This document shows, in pieces, positions 34,401 through 45,700 of a DNA stretch of 64,000 nucleotides. The DNA comes from Hortaea werneckii. Lineage: Eukaryota; Ascomycota; Dothideomycetes; Mycosphaerellales; Teratosphaeriaceae. The stretch lies in NCBI GenBank assembly GCA_037044905.1, contig JBAOKB010000100.1, forward strand, positions 1 to 64,000. Direction: 5' to 3'. Position numbers and translations under genes: made by a program. The notes under the pieces are model-generated. The model saw nothing but the letters and a program-made list of their open reading frames with translations. It was not told where the DNA came from and searched no databases. Within the stretch, counting starts at the first letter, position 1; the number at the start of each line of letters is the position of its first letter.

Positions 34401-35800
34401 ACCGTGTAAAAGATCGTCACTGTTGGACCTGTCTGGGTAACAGTCCTTTGTTGTTCGTATCCGGTGATGAGACCCGAGCTATTGACTGTAGAATACGCAC
34501 ATGATGCATTGTCCCCTGACTTGAAAATTGTGATAGTCGAGTTGAGTCCTGGCTGGAAGGCAGTTATAGTCGTCGTACCGAAAGTGGTCATATTTGTGCA
34601 CTCTTCTATGGAGACCGGACTGGAAGACGCAGTGTACCCATCGAAAACGTAAGAGGTCACCGTACGCGTTGCTTGAGATCCGTTTCCTCGATAGGAGCTT
34701 TCCTCTAACGTGCAAGAATACACTGTTGTCAGTGCTCCTGATGCTGATGCTGTGTTGGTCCAGCCCGAAGGACAGCTGAAATTGGAAGCTGTGATGTACG
34801 ATGTAACTGGGGAAATGGGAGCTAGAGATGGGCATGAAGGGGTCCCAGAGAAAGCAATTGGGCCAGATTCTACCATTGTGGTCGTGAGTGTAACGAGGCT
34901 GTGACTGCCGTTTGAAAGCTTATCATCCGATGCTGTAAAATAGACATACGACGTCACTGGAGGTAAAGTCATCATTGCAGAGCAATTGGATGCAGTCCGG
35001 TAAGCGGTGGAAATCAACGTCGATCCTGGTTGTATTGACGTGACGGTTCGGAGGCAGCTGGTTGCGACGTAAGAAGCAACGTTAGTCGACTCGAGCCCCC
35101 TTGTAGATATGTCTGTAGATTGGGTTACACTTTGAGTGGTCTGGGCTGTTGACTGCAAAGCTGTGTAATGCTCAGCGGTGAAGGTGATGAAAGATGTCAC
35201 TGTCGTCGTCGCATTTGCTGAACATGTCCCTCCGAAGCTGGAAGGTCCTGCTGTAGAGAACAGAGACCCCGGATCATGGCCAGCGGTTGCAGAAGAAGCG
35301 CAAGTATTTATGGTCACCGTTTCTGGCGAGATTGACGAGGCTGGACAATCCCGAGCAGCACTAAACTCGGTTGTAGCAAGAGACGAGCCCGGTGGGTCCG
35401 GAACAACCGTTATCGTGGAAGGAGCGGGACATTCAGGCAGTGAATTACCTGGATCGACGACCTCGCCGGACGAGGTCGCTTTGAATGAATCACTGTCCGT
35501 GTCGAATCTTGTAGAACCTGAATTTTCCGGGACCGCGGTTGGAGATTCTCCCCAACTGTTAGATGCCGGAGTCTGCGCCGCTTGATCCCAACTCTGTCTC
35601 GTTGAGCTTCCAAGATTGGAGACAACAAAGGTGGAGTCGTCTGATGTGTAGACGTACAGCGTTCGGGGTGACGTGCTGCATGACTTGGTGGACGTAGTTG
35701 TGTATATAACTGCGTCGATCGGAGAGGTCGATGATGACGGCTGTGCATTTGCTTGCCATAGATGCAGCAGAACACACCATACCCAAGAAGTGGCGAACAT
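28434..35800 (-). CDS. Secreted Thr/Ser-rich cell-surface protein built from repeated exon cassettes
   Basis: Nineteen exons, 2100 residues: 35800-33798, 33744-32053, 31999-31931, 31878-31783, 31733-31638, 31579-31466, 31413-31273, 31220-31098, 31043-30894, 30835-30478, 30422-30153, 30013-29769, 29716-29626, 29568-29530, 29472-29407, 29342-29247, 29197-29015, 28966-28747, 28684-28434; the total closes in frame. The N-terminus (MFATSWVWCVLLHLWQANAQ) is a signal peptide; an upstream TTG was not used. Exon 1 is rich in Ser/Thr with spaced Cys and ends in a carbohydrate-binding-like beta-sandwich (~560-667: PPNCAITICG, IQCAGQAYVAL). Next come Thr-rich repeats of the type STIVSTFRLTETTSLPAGTE. The C-terminal ~200 residues form a globular module (GLLAFWDDLI, ITFEFYESHY, AHFLVSFWENLPGI, DNGVSATVGGQSQ). 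No GPI signal is seen. Probably a heavily O-glycosylated wall or adhesion protein; function is inferred. Confidence 0.8.
30836..32052 (-). repeat. Tandem exon-intron cassettes within the surface-protein gene
   Basis: Eight introns of 49-58 nt (32052-32000, 31930-31879, 31782-31734, 31637-31580, 31465-31414, 31272-31221, 31097-31044, 30893-30836) interrupt the same codon, the Ala of LPA-ST, always in phase 2. The seven exons between them are 69, 96, 96, 114, 141, 123 and 150 nt, all multiples of three. Each begins ST(I/V/Y)VST and ends (L/I)PA, and they differ mainly in the number of ETTSLPxGT units. Donors are all GTAAG, and nearly all branch sites read CTAAC or CTAAT. The introns have diverged in sequence but keep length and layout. 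Confidence 0.85.
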
Positions 35801-36954
35801 GACATGGCGGATGTAGGCGCCGTACTTGCGCCGTTTGCGCAATCCTCCAGTGGACTTTGGTAGTGATTAGCCGGCAGCAGTAAGGGCGGCTGTGCTGACG
35901 AAAGGTTTACAGGATTTGGTAAGAAATATGCGCGCGCGGATGGTGAGCCGCGCTGCATTCCAAAGATACCTACCTTGTTCTTGGCGACAGACGCGCTGCC
36001 GCAGGTGGCATCTGATGGTACCTTGGAAATCCACATTGTCGGGGCTGCATTTGTAAGTCATTGGTAGGAGCCATTCGCCAAGGGCCGAGGAGGAATGCCA
36101 GCCCGCGAGAACAATATGCATTGGAAGGTACTGTGCAAGTTTGACAGGGTTTGGAAGATGAGATGGTCATGTAAAGAGGTCAGATTTCGCAGCACTTCCG
36201 CACGGGGAGGTATCTGATCACAGGCCTAGTTCTCGTCTTCAATGTCTGCGTGTGCAGCCTCGCCTTGTACCTGTCGAAAGGTCTCGGACGGATGGCGAAC
36301 ACATGGACCTCGCCAGACTCCGCGTGCTTCTAGAGTCTCATTGTCCTGGGTAGGGTGTATCATTTGCGATCCGTGTGGTGATCAGAGGGTCGAGAGCACC
36401 GCTCGATGTCATGTCGTGGCGAGTCAGCGTGTACCCAGGTACCTTCTGCACGATGGCAACTATGGAGAAAGCCGCGACTTTCCCGGCTGGCTTCGAAGGG
36501 AAAGAGTGGGCAAGGCTAGGAGGGGGAGAAGCTGGAAGAAGGTATCACCGCGCCGAAATGCATTGATCAGGACTGCGCGCCAGCAGCAAGCGACTTCATC
36601 TCCTTCCAACACCGTAGAGGCCACTCTTCTGCTGCCAACGACATGGAAACCCAACCAAACGGACAGGTAGGTCTTGTGTGGGAGAGGTGAAGCTGCTCTT
36701 GGCTATAGACCGCATGCTTTTGCCTCCATCACGCGCTAGCCCGTACGATAGCCGAGTGTCGCGGCGACGCTGCCTCGCTGGCCAGTCCGACTGGTCTTCT
36801 CGCATACATGCACCACCACCACCACCCCGGGTATCATTGCGATACCGCTTTCACTTCACGCGTTCTATGCTCTGAATCTCACGTGCAATCTTTCTCATAT
36901 GACTGGTGCAATTGTCTCTCTGCCACCGCTACTAACTAAACCACGCCCGTAATC
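35801..36954. promoter_or_regulatory. Divergent intergenic region, 1.15 kb
   Basis: Separates the surface-protein gene (minus) from the Zn2Cys6 factor (plus) and must contain both promoters. A CAC trinucleotide run lies near 36808-36823. The open frames here do not resemble proteins. Confidence 0.5.
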
Positions 36955-39471
36955 ATGTCGGCCTGGCAGTCGATATCCAGCCAGTCCCGCAGCGTCTACT
37001 CACCGCCCGCAGCCGAGACCAACGCCGCCTCGGAACTCCAGCAGCACCAGCACCAGCATCAATACCAGCGCTATCCTTCACCAGGCCAGCAATCCGGTCT
37101 ACCTTTCTACCAGCAACCTGACGCAAACCAACGCCGTTCCAGTGACCGCCATGATCCACCCACTACCGCAGGCGCGTCTGAAGATGGCAACGCGACACAG
37201 GCCCCTGACGGCGATGCAGATCAGGACGATACGGACCAAGAGCCCGTGCCAGATGATCCGCAGCTGCGACAAAACCTCACCTCCATGATGGGCACCTTCC
37301 AAGGCACGCCGCATCAGACCCCGCACGGACGCCCAACGCCTTATCTAGACCAACACTCAGCCGGTCCTCCCCAGTCGCAACTGCATACTCCGCAGCAGAT
37401 GGATGGCAGCCCTACTCGCGGCCACCCGCCTAGTAGTTACGCCTTTGCCCAGGCGCACAACGGCGCGTCCGCTGCCGCACCTGCCCAGCCTCTACGCAAC
37501 ACGCCCAAAGAACGCACCAAAGTCTCCCGCGCTTGCGATGAGTGTCGCCGGAAGAAGATTCGCTGCGACGCTGTCGATGAGACGGGCCAGACGCCCTGCA
37601 GTAATTGCGCGCGTACAAGCGCGAGATGCGCCTTCAGTAGGCAGCCTATGAAGAGAGGGCCGAGCAAAGGATACATCAAAGAGCTGGCGGAGCGACTAAA
37701 CAGTCTAGAGCGAGAGGTGGGAGGCAGTAGCAATGGCGTGGTCGGGGAGAGGGAGCGGGAGATTCGGGAGTTGAGGGGCAGCCTGGCAGAGCAAGGCGTA
37801 CTACCAATGACGTTTGACACTGGCCCGAGAGTGGGAGAGAAAAGAAGTAGGGACGCAGCAGAGCTGGGAGGATATAATACAATGCAGGCGCCGGCAGCGC
37901 ACATGATGGCACCACAGTCTGTGGCCCAGCAGCAACCGCCGCCGCCGCCACCGCCTGGCGCGCCGCAACAGGCACAGATCCCGCCCTATCCTTACCACGC
38001 TCCGCAGCCGCCGCCTCAAGCTGGTGATGTTCAACCTTTCTGGAGGCGGGGAACCCTTCCCAATCAACAAAACATACCAATCGCTCAAGCTTCAACAGAT
38101 ATCACGTCAATATCAAACGAGAACAGCACCAACATCACCTCTTTCGACTGGGATGAATCAGTGATCAGCGAATATTACCGACTCATACACCAGACCTTCC
38201 CACTTTTACCCAGTAGCAAACATCGACTCCGCGCCACGTTGACTGATTGTCCATCCACCCTTCGGGAAGCTTTCCTCGCCGCACTAGATTGCCTCATGCG
38301 CACTTTCCCGACCACCACCCTCCCAAGCAATGCCGGCTATCCCCAGGCGCTGAAGAAAGCTGCAGAACTGCTTGCTCGATACCCCTTTGACAATCCAAGC
38401 ACTCACACGAACGCCACCAATCTTGTCTACCTCCAAACGCTCCTTCTCATGGCCTTAGAAGGCGACAACCACGGCCCAGCCACCATCCGCGGGCAAGCCG
38501 GCCCATCACGCGCCGAGTGGCTTGGGAGAGCAGCTGGTGTCGCCGGCCAACTCGAGATCAATGTCCTGCACTCTGGCGCACAATCCCAGAGCGTAATGGC
38601 AGGCGATCGAGATTCAGAAGAGCGCCTAGCTCGCCGCGTATGGTGGGTCCTCTTCATCCTCGACCGCTGGCACGCATCCAGCACGGCCGACCTGCTCAAA
38701 CTGCCCGAGAACTCCGTCGTCCTGCTCCCCGAAGACCAAATGCTGCTAGGCGAAAGCACCTACCATCTCGCCCGGCTGTCCTTCATCATCGGCCACCTCG
38801 CCGCCGTGCTAACCACGACCAAAACCCCTTCCACGGACGTCATGGCCCCTTCCAACCCAGCCTCCTCCCTCCTCGGCCTCACCCTCGCAGGCGAAATCGA
38901 CCGTTTCCGCGAATCCGTCGAGTCGGTCTGGGGTTCCCTGAACCTCGTCCACCTCTCCTACCACCACTGCCACCTGCTCATCAAGCGCCTGAACCCCAAC
39001 ACGGAGCCCACGGAGCTCGTGGGGCACGCGGTCAAAGTCGCCACCGTGCTCAACTCCCGTCTCACGCCCGTCACGCCTTTGAACCATCACTTCGGCGCGT
39101 TGGCCGCTATGACGCTCTGTGAGCTCTGCGATGTGGCCAAGACGCGGGACGAGGCCCTCAAGGGGCTGGCGGAGATGGCGGAGTGTTTGGGCCAGGGGAG
39201 GGGATTGGCGGGGAAGCAGGAGAGCGAGGGGTGGGATGGGGCGTGCAGGGAGCTGGTTCTTAGCAAGAGGGCTAGGATCGAGAGCGGTGGGGGTGAGGAT
39301 GGCGGTGGTCTCAACGGCCTGGCGAACGCGGCGGTGGGCGGTGGGAGCGTGGGCGCCACGACGGGGGAAAGTGGCAATGGGGTTCGCGGCGGGGAGAAGT
39401 TCGATCCCACCATGTTGACGCGGTATGGGTATCTCACTGCGCTTGGGCAGGGTATGTTTAGGACTAGATGA
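36955..39471 (+). CDS. Zn2Cys6 transcription factor, Rgt1-like
   Basis: A single exon of 838 residues. The Gln/Pro-rich N-terminus precedes a binuclear zinc cluster with Cys194, 197, 204, 215, 218 and 225, the C-x2-C-x6-C-x10-C-x2-C-x6-C spacing of GAL4-type factors. The following linker (KRGPSKGYIKELAERLN) and short coiled coil (~235-280) are characteristic of the Rgt1 group, which represses hexose-transporter genes in yeast and affects sugar response in filamentous fungi. A poly-Pro/Gln stretch (~320-360) leads into a fungal-specific TF middle homology region (~395-700: ESVISEYYRLIHQTFPLLP, RRVWWVLFILDRWHA). A Gly-rich tail ends in LTRYGYLTALGQG. It should act in the nucleus. The sugar-related role is inferred from the zinc-cluster and linker resemblance only. 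Confidence 0.85.
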   Translation: MSAWQSISSQSRSVYSPPAAETNAASELQQHQHQHQYQRYPSPGQQSGLPFYQQPDANQRRSSDRHDPPTTAGASEDGNATQAPDGDADQDDTDQEPVPDDPQLRQNLTSMMGTFQGTPHQTPHGRPTPYLDQHSAGPPQSQLHTPQQMDGSPTRGHPPSSYAFAQAHNGASAAAPAQPLRNTPKERTKVSRACDECRRKKIRCDAVDETGQTPCSNCARTSARCAFSRQPMKRGPSKGYIKELAERLNSLEREVGGSSNGVVGEREREIRELRGSLAEQGVLPMTFDTGPRVGEKRSRDAAELGGYNTMQAPAAHMMAPQSVAQQQPPPPPPPGAPQQAQIPPYPYHAPQPPPQAGDVQPFWRRGTLPNQQNIPIAQASTDITSISNENSTNITSFDWDESVISEYYRLIHQTFPLLPSSKHRLRATLTDCPSTLREAFLAALDCLMRTFPTTTLPSNAGYPQALKKAAELLARYPFDNPSTHTNATNLVYLQTLLLMALEGDNHGPATIRGQAGPSRAEWLGRAAGVAGQLEINVLHSGAQSQSVMAGDRDSEERLARRVWWVLFILDRWHASSTADLLKLPENSVVLLPEDQMLLGESTYHLARLSFIIGHLAAVLTTTKTPSTDVMAPSNPASSLLGLTLAGEIDRFRESVESVWGSLNLVHLSYHHCHLLIKRLNPNTEPTELVGHAVKVATVLNSRLTPVTPLNHHFGALAAMTLCELCDVAKTRDEALKGLAEMAECLGQGRGLAGKQESEGWDGACRELVLSKRARIESGGGEDGGGLNGLANAAVGGGSVGATTGESGNGVRGGEKFDPTMLTRYGYLTALGQGMFRTR

Positions 39472-40465
39472 TCTTTTCTTGCGACCGCTTTCAGCGTTTT
39501 GACTTTTTTGACGGGACGTATGTTTTTTCAGCGAGCGATTCAATTGTACTGAATACATGCGCGCGTTTGCAAGCGCCATTTCTGGAGTCACTCGCTTCAC
39601 ACTTCGTTCACCTACTTATTGCTTCATCAGAAGATCTCACCACGAAGAAACTAGCCTCACTTCTTCTGGGAAAGAGACTCTGAAGAAAGAACAGGCCCCT
39701 TCAAAACAACCCCCCGCCCTCCCACAGGGAACGAACTGAACAAGGCCGTTCCATTCTAAGACCAACCATTTCTAACTGCTTTGAAAAAAGAGAAAAAAAG
39801 AGAAAAAAAAGAAATCCGATACTGTATATAGAAGAAAGCGGAGAAATTCGAAACTTCCCAAAAATAAGAGAAAAGAGAAAAAGGGAAAAGGGAAAAAACC
39901 TTACAACAAGAAAAACCGCTCCTCCTTCAAAAAAAAAAAAAAAAAACAAAAAACAAAGAACAAAGAACCGTCCAACACGTGTGGAAACATTCGAAGGATT
40001 TCCAGCCCATTACCGTGTATATGAAATTGACATAAATGTCTTTAAGAAAAACATATCTATACACATCCTCTCTCTCGGGAAAACATGTGCGTGGTGGGGC
40101 TGTAAGAATCTCTCTTCGTCCCTTAGAAAGATTCGAATAAACACATGGTCTACGATAGGAAAAAAGTCCAATTTAAAAACCCCTTTTTCTTATATCTTAC
40201 AAAAAACAATTTTGGCGGCCCCAGGGGAAGGAAGGGCAGATACCCTAGCTAGAGAGGAGCGAGGAGCGAGGAGGAGGGGGGGGAGGGGGGGAAGAACATT
40301 CGCTGGAAATAAAATGCAAGAACAACAGTTGCTCTCCAACGACAATGACGAGCTGCTTCTAATGCCACCACACGACCAAATCTCAAGATCCTCTGGCCGG
40401 TAGACAGAGGATGGTTTGTTTTTTTTCTTTCTTTTCTTTTTTTCCCCAATCCTCCCCAAATCCTC
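39472..40465. other. Convergent intergenic region, 1.0 kb
   Basis: 3' flanks of the Zn2Cys6 and COX15 genes. Very A-rich on the plus strand (39783-39810, an unbroken A run near 39930-39946), with a G run near 40277-40290 and a T-rich run at 40418-40443. No gene or RNA seen. Confidence 0.5.
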
Positions 40466-42133
40466 CTACGGCGCCGACGCAGCAGACCCGCCCAACTTCC
40501 GGCCTGCCGCCGCCGTCGTGGAGCTCTGCACCCTCCCCTTCAACGAAGCCTCCTTGACAGCCCGCTGAACCAACCTCCACGTCCGACCCGGAACCCACAC
40601 GCGACTCCCTAGCACGAAAACGCCCGTCAGCAGCGCTAGGGCGCCTGCCTGGTGCGCAGCAGCTAGCGGGGTCGGGACGAGATACCAGAGCGTACTAATC
40701 CCCAGGGCGACCTGGAGGGAGACGAGGTGCAGGGTGCCGAGAGCGGCTTTGCGGGCGTCGCGGGGGAGGAGGGAGCGGATACGGGGGGAGAGGCGGGAGT
40801 AAGCGAATAAGCCGCAGACGGCGAAGAAGGTGGTGGTGGCCAGGATGCGGTGGTCGAGCTGCGCGGTGACCGGGTTCTCGAACATGTTGCGCCAGAGCAG
40901 GTCGCCCATGTCGTCTTCGCGGACGATGCCGCCTTCGCGCCGGTTCTGCTGGTGCGAGTAGAAGGGGTCGAGGAGTTCGCGGCGCGGGGGGAGGAAGTTC
41001 GGGTGCCCCATCCATGGGAAGTCGTTGTAGACGAGCCCGGCGTCGAGGCCGGCGACGAGGGCGCCGGACATGGCGGTTAGGAAGGTCAGGGCGGCGAGGG
41101 CGGCGACGGAGCGGCGGAAGGGGGTTAGAGGGGTGGAGCGGAGGGTTTGGAGGTGGGAGAGGGCGGCGTGGGGGTCCTGTAGGAAGCGGTTTTCGCGGAG
41201 GATTAGGGCGCCGTTGTACACCATGGAGAGGTAGGCGATGAAGGCTGTGCCGAGGTGGGCGGCGAGGCGGTATTGCGAGACGCGGGGTTGGGAGCCGGTT
41301 TCGAGGAGTTCGTCCTTGAGGCCGGATTTGACCATCCACCAGCCGATGAAGCCTTGGAAGCCGATCAGGCCGCAGATGCCTAGGAGACGGCCGGCCATCC
41401 GCTTATCCACTCTCTTTCTGGCGACGAAATACAGTGTCGGGAGGAGGAAGGAGACGCCGACGAATCTCCCCCAGAGGCGATGTCCCCATTCCATCCAGTA
41501 GATCTCTTTAAACTCCTCCAAGCCCATGCGCGAGTTCAGCATCTTGAACTCTGGGGATTGCCGGTACAGGGCGAACTCGGCTTCCCAGTGCTCCGGGGTG
41601 GTCGGGGGGAAGGAGCCGGTGACGGGTTTCCATTCGGTGATGCTGAGCCCGGATTCGGTCAGACGGGTGAGGCCGCCGAGGACGACGATGCCGAAGACAG
41701 AAGTGGCGGAGAGAAGGAGGAAGTAGCCGACGGATCGCGGGGTGTGATTGGGCCATGATGAGGTGGATGAGGAAGAGGAGGAAGTCGCGTTGGCGGCGGT
41801 TTTGGATGGCGATTGGCCGATGGTCTGGCTGAGAGCGCCTAATGGGGAAGGAGCAGTGGCGGAGGAAGATTGCGAGCGGAGGAAAAGTCGGTCGGGCGTC
41901 TTGAAGGCGGTCAGGAAGGGAGTCTGCCGTCGGGATGGGAAGGACTCCCATGTTCGACGGGTGTTGCTGGTGCTGCTCGGTGCAGGTGGCTGTCGGGATT
42001 GGTCATGTAGACAGCGTCGGCAGGTGAAGGTGGAGTTGGATGTGCGGCTGGCGTGCTTGAGTGCCAGGCGTAATCTGACCGGAGCATTCGTGAGGGTCGT
42101 CATGGTTGGGATGTATCTCGGCCTCCCAGTCAT
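40466..42133 (-). CDS. COX15: Heme a synthase Cox15, mitochondrial
   Basis: A single exon of 555 residues. The first ~95 residues are basic and Ser/Thr-rich, as a mitochondrial presequence should be; a second ATG (MTTLTNAPVRLRLALKHASR) eleven codons in could also be the start. The inner-membrane core carries the Cox15/CtaA signatures: GGLTRLTESGLSITEWKPV, WMEWGHRLWGR, QYRLAAHLGTAF, AGLDAGLVYNDFPWM, AQLDHRILA and AAHQAGA. The four heme-ligand histidines are all in place, in GHRLWG, AAHLG, LDHRI and AHQAG. About eight hydrophobic helices are visible. The enzyme oxidises the C8 methyl of heme O to make heme A for cytochrome c oxidase. Length and order are normal for fungi. Divergent from the BTB gene. 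Confidence 0.96.
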   Translation of the reverse strand: MTGRPRYIPTMTTLTNAPVRLRLALKHASRTSNSTFTCRRCLHDQSRQPPAPSSTSNTRRTWESFPSRRQTPFLTAFKTPDRLFLRSQSSSATAPSPLGALSQTIGQSPSKTAANATSSSSSSTSSWPNHTPRSVGYFLLLSATSVFGIVVLGGLTRLTESGLSITEWKPVTGSFPPTTPEHWEAEFALYRQSPEFKMLNSRMGLEEFKEIYWMEWGHRLWGRFVGVSFLLPTLYFVARKRVDKRMAGRLLGICGLIGFQGFIGWWMVKSGLKDELLETGSQPRVSQYRLAAHLGTAFIAYLSMVYNGALILRENRFLQDPHAALSHLQTLRSTPLTPFRRSVAALAALTFLTAMSGALVAGLDAGLVYNDFPWMGHPNFLPPRRELLDPFYSHQQNRREGGIVREDDMGDLLWRNMFENPVTAQLDHRILATTTFFAVCGLFAYSRLSPRIRSLLPRDARKAALGTLHLVSLQVALGISTLWYLVPTPLAAAHQAGALALLTGVFVLGSRVWVPGRTWRLVQRAVKEASLKGRVQSSTTAAAGRKLGGSAASAP

Positions 42134-42757
42134 GCTATAAGGTGTAAATCCAGAGATAATGTAATGTACTGTACATAGTATGTCGAAGACTCGCTTACTC
42201 AGACGACTTTCGATGCCCTCCTACTGCAGGTGCATCGACAGCTCAGGGTCCGATTAGATCCGCCCTACCACGTCCGGGAAACTCAATCTCACATGCAAAC
42301 CACCGCGAACGCTCAAAGCTCGGAGCAAGGGCCGAAGCCGCTGCGACACAGGACGAATCAAAGCAAGTGAAAGGATGGAAAAGGGTCGCCACGCCGCAGA
42401 TCTTCTCACATCCTGGCATCGAGGAAGCCTTTCCGCCTGCTGCCACTGCTCTCTTTTTCCTCCCGACCCTCATGTGTCAGGCGGATCTCATCTGTAGGAC
42501 TCAAGCTGTACTCCACGTCTAAGTATTATTACCTGCTTCCTTTTGCACCTCTTTCCATGCGCGATAGGCTGTATTGCATACCTCCATAGTTACTGAGCTT
42601 GCTTGACTACCATCCATGTCCAGTGAGCTGTCCGTCTACGCGTGCGAGCTTCGAACCCGAGCTTAACTCGCTTAATCCCTAACTGCAGCCCCGCCTGACC
42701 ACGAGCTGTGTCGCAATCATCACGCGGTGAAACACCCGTTGCCCAGTCTAGTCGTTC
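42134..42757. promoter_or_regulatory. Divergent promoter region, 0.6 kb
   Basis: Shared 5' flank of COX15 (minus) and the BTB-domain gene (plus). No distinct motif or ORF is supported. Confidence 0.5.
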
Positions 42758-45700
42758 ATGAACCTCTTCTCGTCCTACTCCGATGACGAGGACGAGGACG
42801 AGGTGGATGATGACCACTCCGATCATGATACTGACCAACACACTCCCCGCCAACGTCGTCGGAGGGAATCGCTCTTCCGCGACGCCATGGCAAGCAACGA
42901 GAGCTACCAGCATTCCCGCGATGCTCTTCCCGGTCCAAGTGCAGCTGCAGCTGATAACGCTGCCGGGCAATCAAGACGACATGATCGCCCACGTCCCGGA
43001 GTGAAAAGACACAGCAGTCTCCCTCAAACTCTCTTCGCATCCGGCAGTGCTTCCATCTCCGGTTCTGGTCCGAGTCCATCCATGGAGAGTGATCAGTCGC
43101 CACCGTCTCTTCCGCCTAACCAACATGAATCACCCAATTCTCCCCGAAATGCCCCTTCTGAAGCGGGTCAAGTGCCTGAGGCCTCGTTTATCCCACGACT
43201 CTCTGTCTCCCACCCCAGCCAGGAACAGCTGCCCGTATCCCGTCCACCTCTCTCTGCCATCGGCGGCCGTAATCGCGTCCCATCCACCACCAGACGCGCT
43301 CATTTTGAGGATCAAGTGAGGAGCACCGCCGACCGCCGCATCATTCCACAGGTGGAGAAGGATGCCGACGATCCAACCAACCCTCCGGCCACCTCTTCCG
43401 CTCATGGACGCCATCGCTCCAACACTCTCACCACCCTTAGTCGGCTTTTCGCCGTACGCGCTTCGACCTCTCCAGATGCCAGCAGACAGGGTTCATACCT
43501 TCAGCAGCATCCCTCCACTCACCACTATGGAACCAGCCTCTCCCACCGCAACCTGCAAACGACCTCCATCCAACTCGGCGACCTCCCAGATCACCTGTTC
43601 ACCCGCGGCCTCCTTGAAGGGCGACACTCGGACATCACCGTCATCGCCTTCAACCACCCTTACCATCTTCACCGCCTCATCCTCGACCGAGCCCCCTTCT
43701 TCACTTCTGCCCTCTCAGCCCCTTGGCTCGAAAGCGCCGCCAAAGAAATCACCGTCCACCCGTCGGATCTCGATCCGAACATCACCCAGACGGCATTCGA
43801 ACTGGCCCTCAAACGGCTGTATGGCTGCTCGGACCCGGTCGAAGAAGAACCCGAAGCCATCGGCCTCTTCGCCGTCGGCTGCTGGCTCGAGATGAAGGAC
43901 TTGATCGATTCCGCTATCGAGTCTATCCTGCGGCAAATGTCTCCAGAGACTTTATCCCCGCTTATCCGGCTCGTGACGATGAATTATTACGGTCGAGCGG
44001 GCGAGAAGATCCTCGCAAGTGCTAAGGCTATGTTGTGTCGGGATGGTAGTTCGATGCCTTTGCGGTTCTGGTCCGGGATCCCGGCGGATATTGTACGGGA
44101 GATGGTGGGTGGGGATGGGTTTTATATTGAAGGAGAATTAGAAAGGTGGGTTCTAGCTAAGAGGATTCTCGATCGGAGGTTGAAAGTCAGGGCGTACGAA
44201 GCGGGATTGACTGTGCCTTCCTCTTCATCGTCATCATCCGGTCTAACGGGTCGGACCACGATGAGACGGAGACGAGTGATCAAGAAGGTTCCGGTGGAAT
44301 ATTGGCCTCGATTGACGGCTGTGAGATTCGATTCCATCTCGACAACTTCACTATTTTCACCTCCCGTCCGGAGAGGCCCGCGCTCGTCTTCTGTCTCTTC
44401 GCATGCGAACCCGCCCTTCTACGGCGGTACAAGAGGAGCAGGAGTAGGAGGTGCACCTGATCCGCTCCATGCTTTCATCAGCCTCTACACACACCCGGAC
44501 ATCGAACCGCTTCTCGTCCTTCTAGACGAGGGCATCCATTATATCCACCTCGACTTTGAGTCTCTCCAGTTCATCCGTGGACAACGAGATATCCTGGGCT
44601 TCCCCGTCATGCCGGAGAAGGTGGTCAATGATGCGCTGTGGATGCAGATGGAACTCCGGCAGAAAGTCATCAACGCTGCCGAAGGCGGGTTGGAGCTTGG
44701 TCTCAGTTTGAAGTGGACGGAAAATGAGGAAGATGTGCATGATGAGAACCTCGCAACTGGTTATGATGCGAACAACGATGCTACCACAACGAAAGGCAAA
44801 CAGAAAGCCTCCGAATATCCTCCTTCCTCGGAATCCTCCTCCTCTCTTCCCACAACCATTTCCAGTGGAAGCTGGGACTCTAACGGCCTGCCCCGGAAAT
44901 TCTGGATCCCCGCCTCCGACTGCAACATTGTCATGGGCGGCAACGCCGACCCAGTCATCGCCACCTCCAACACTACAACCCTTCAGCGCCAGGCCCAACA
45001 GCAGCAACAGCAGCAGCATCAGAGTCGATCTAGTCTCACCCTCGATCCAAGGGACGTCCAGTGGGCGTCGGACTTCGGCGCCGCGACGTCCCAACCTGTC
45101 GGTCCTTCGAGACCGGGGAGTCGCAGTGCCGGCATGCCCCCCACAACCGGCAATCCCCATGACCGCTCCACTACTGTCCCTGGCGGCGGCGGCGGTAACA
45201 GCAACACTACCGTCGACCCCTCCTCCTCCTCCTCCCCTCTCTCCTCTCCCCCTCCTACGCAGACATACTCCCACTTCCCGCCCTTCCGCTTCGTGGCCGA
45301 ATTCCCGCCTCCCCGGCTCCTGAAGGAGCGGAAACGGGTCTATTCCCAGACGGTATTTTATGCGGGCTCGCTGTGGAATCTATATATCCAGAAAGTCTCG
45401 AGCGGCGGGAATAGGAATAGTACTACTGGTGGTAACAACGCTGGTGGGGGAGGGAAGCAATTGGGTGTCTATCTCCATCGGGCGAAGGAGCGGGGGGATG
45501 GGGATGCTGCTGGTGCTGGTAGTGGAGGTAGTAGTGGAGTCAGTGGGAGTAGGGGTGGGCGTCCCCCTTCCTTCGATGAACAGGGGGACTTGCGCGCTTC
45601 GGTCGATGAGCGCATTGGGGTTTTGGAGCGTGAGATGCGGGTTCGGAGGGAGAGGGAGCGGGAGGTTTTGGGTTTGGGTGCGGGGAGGACGAGGAGACGG

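Noticed and set aside
35801..35842. Extended TTG start for the surface protein (14 more residues)
   Set aside because: The ATG at 35800 directly precedes a clean signal peptide; a basic extension before it would be unusual.
42640..42670. Possible tRNA B-box (minus strand, ggttcgaagc)
   Set aside because: The flanking bases do not form a T-arm stem, and no acceptor stem or A-box is present.
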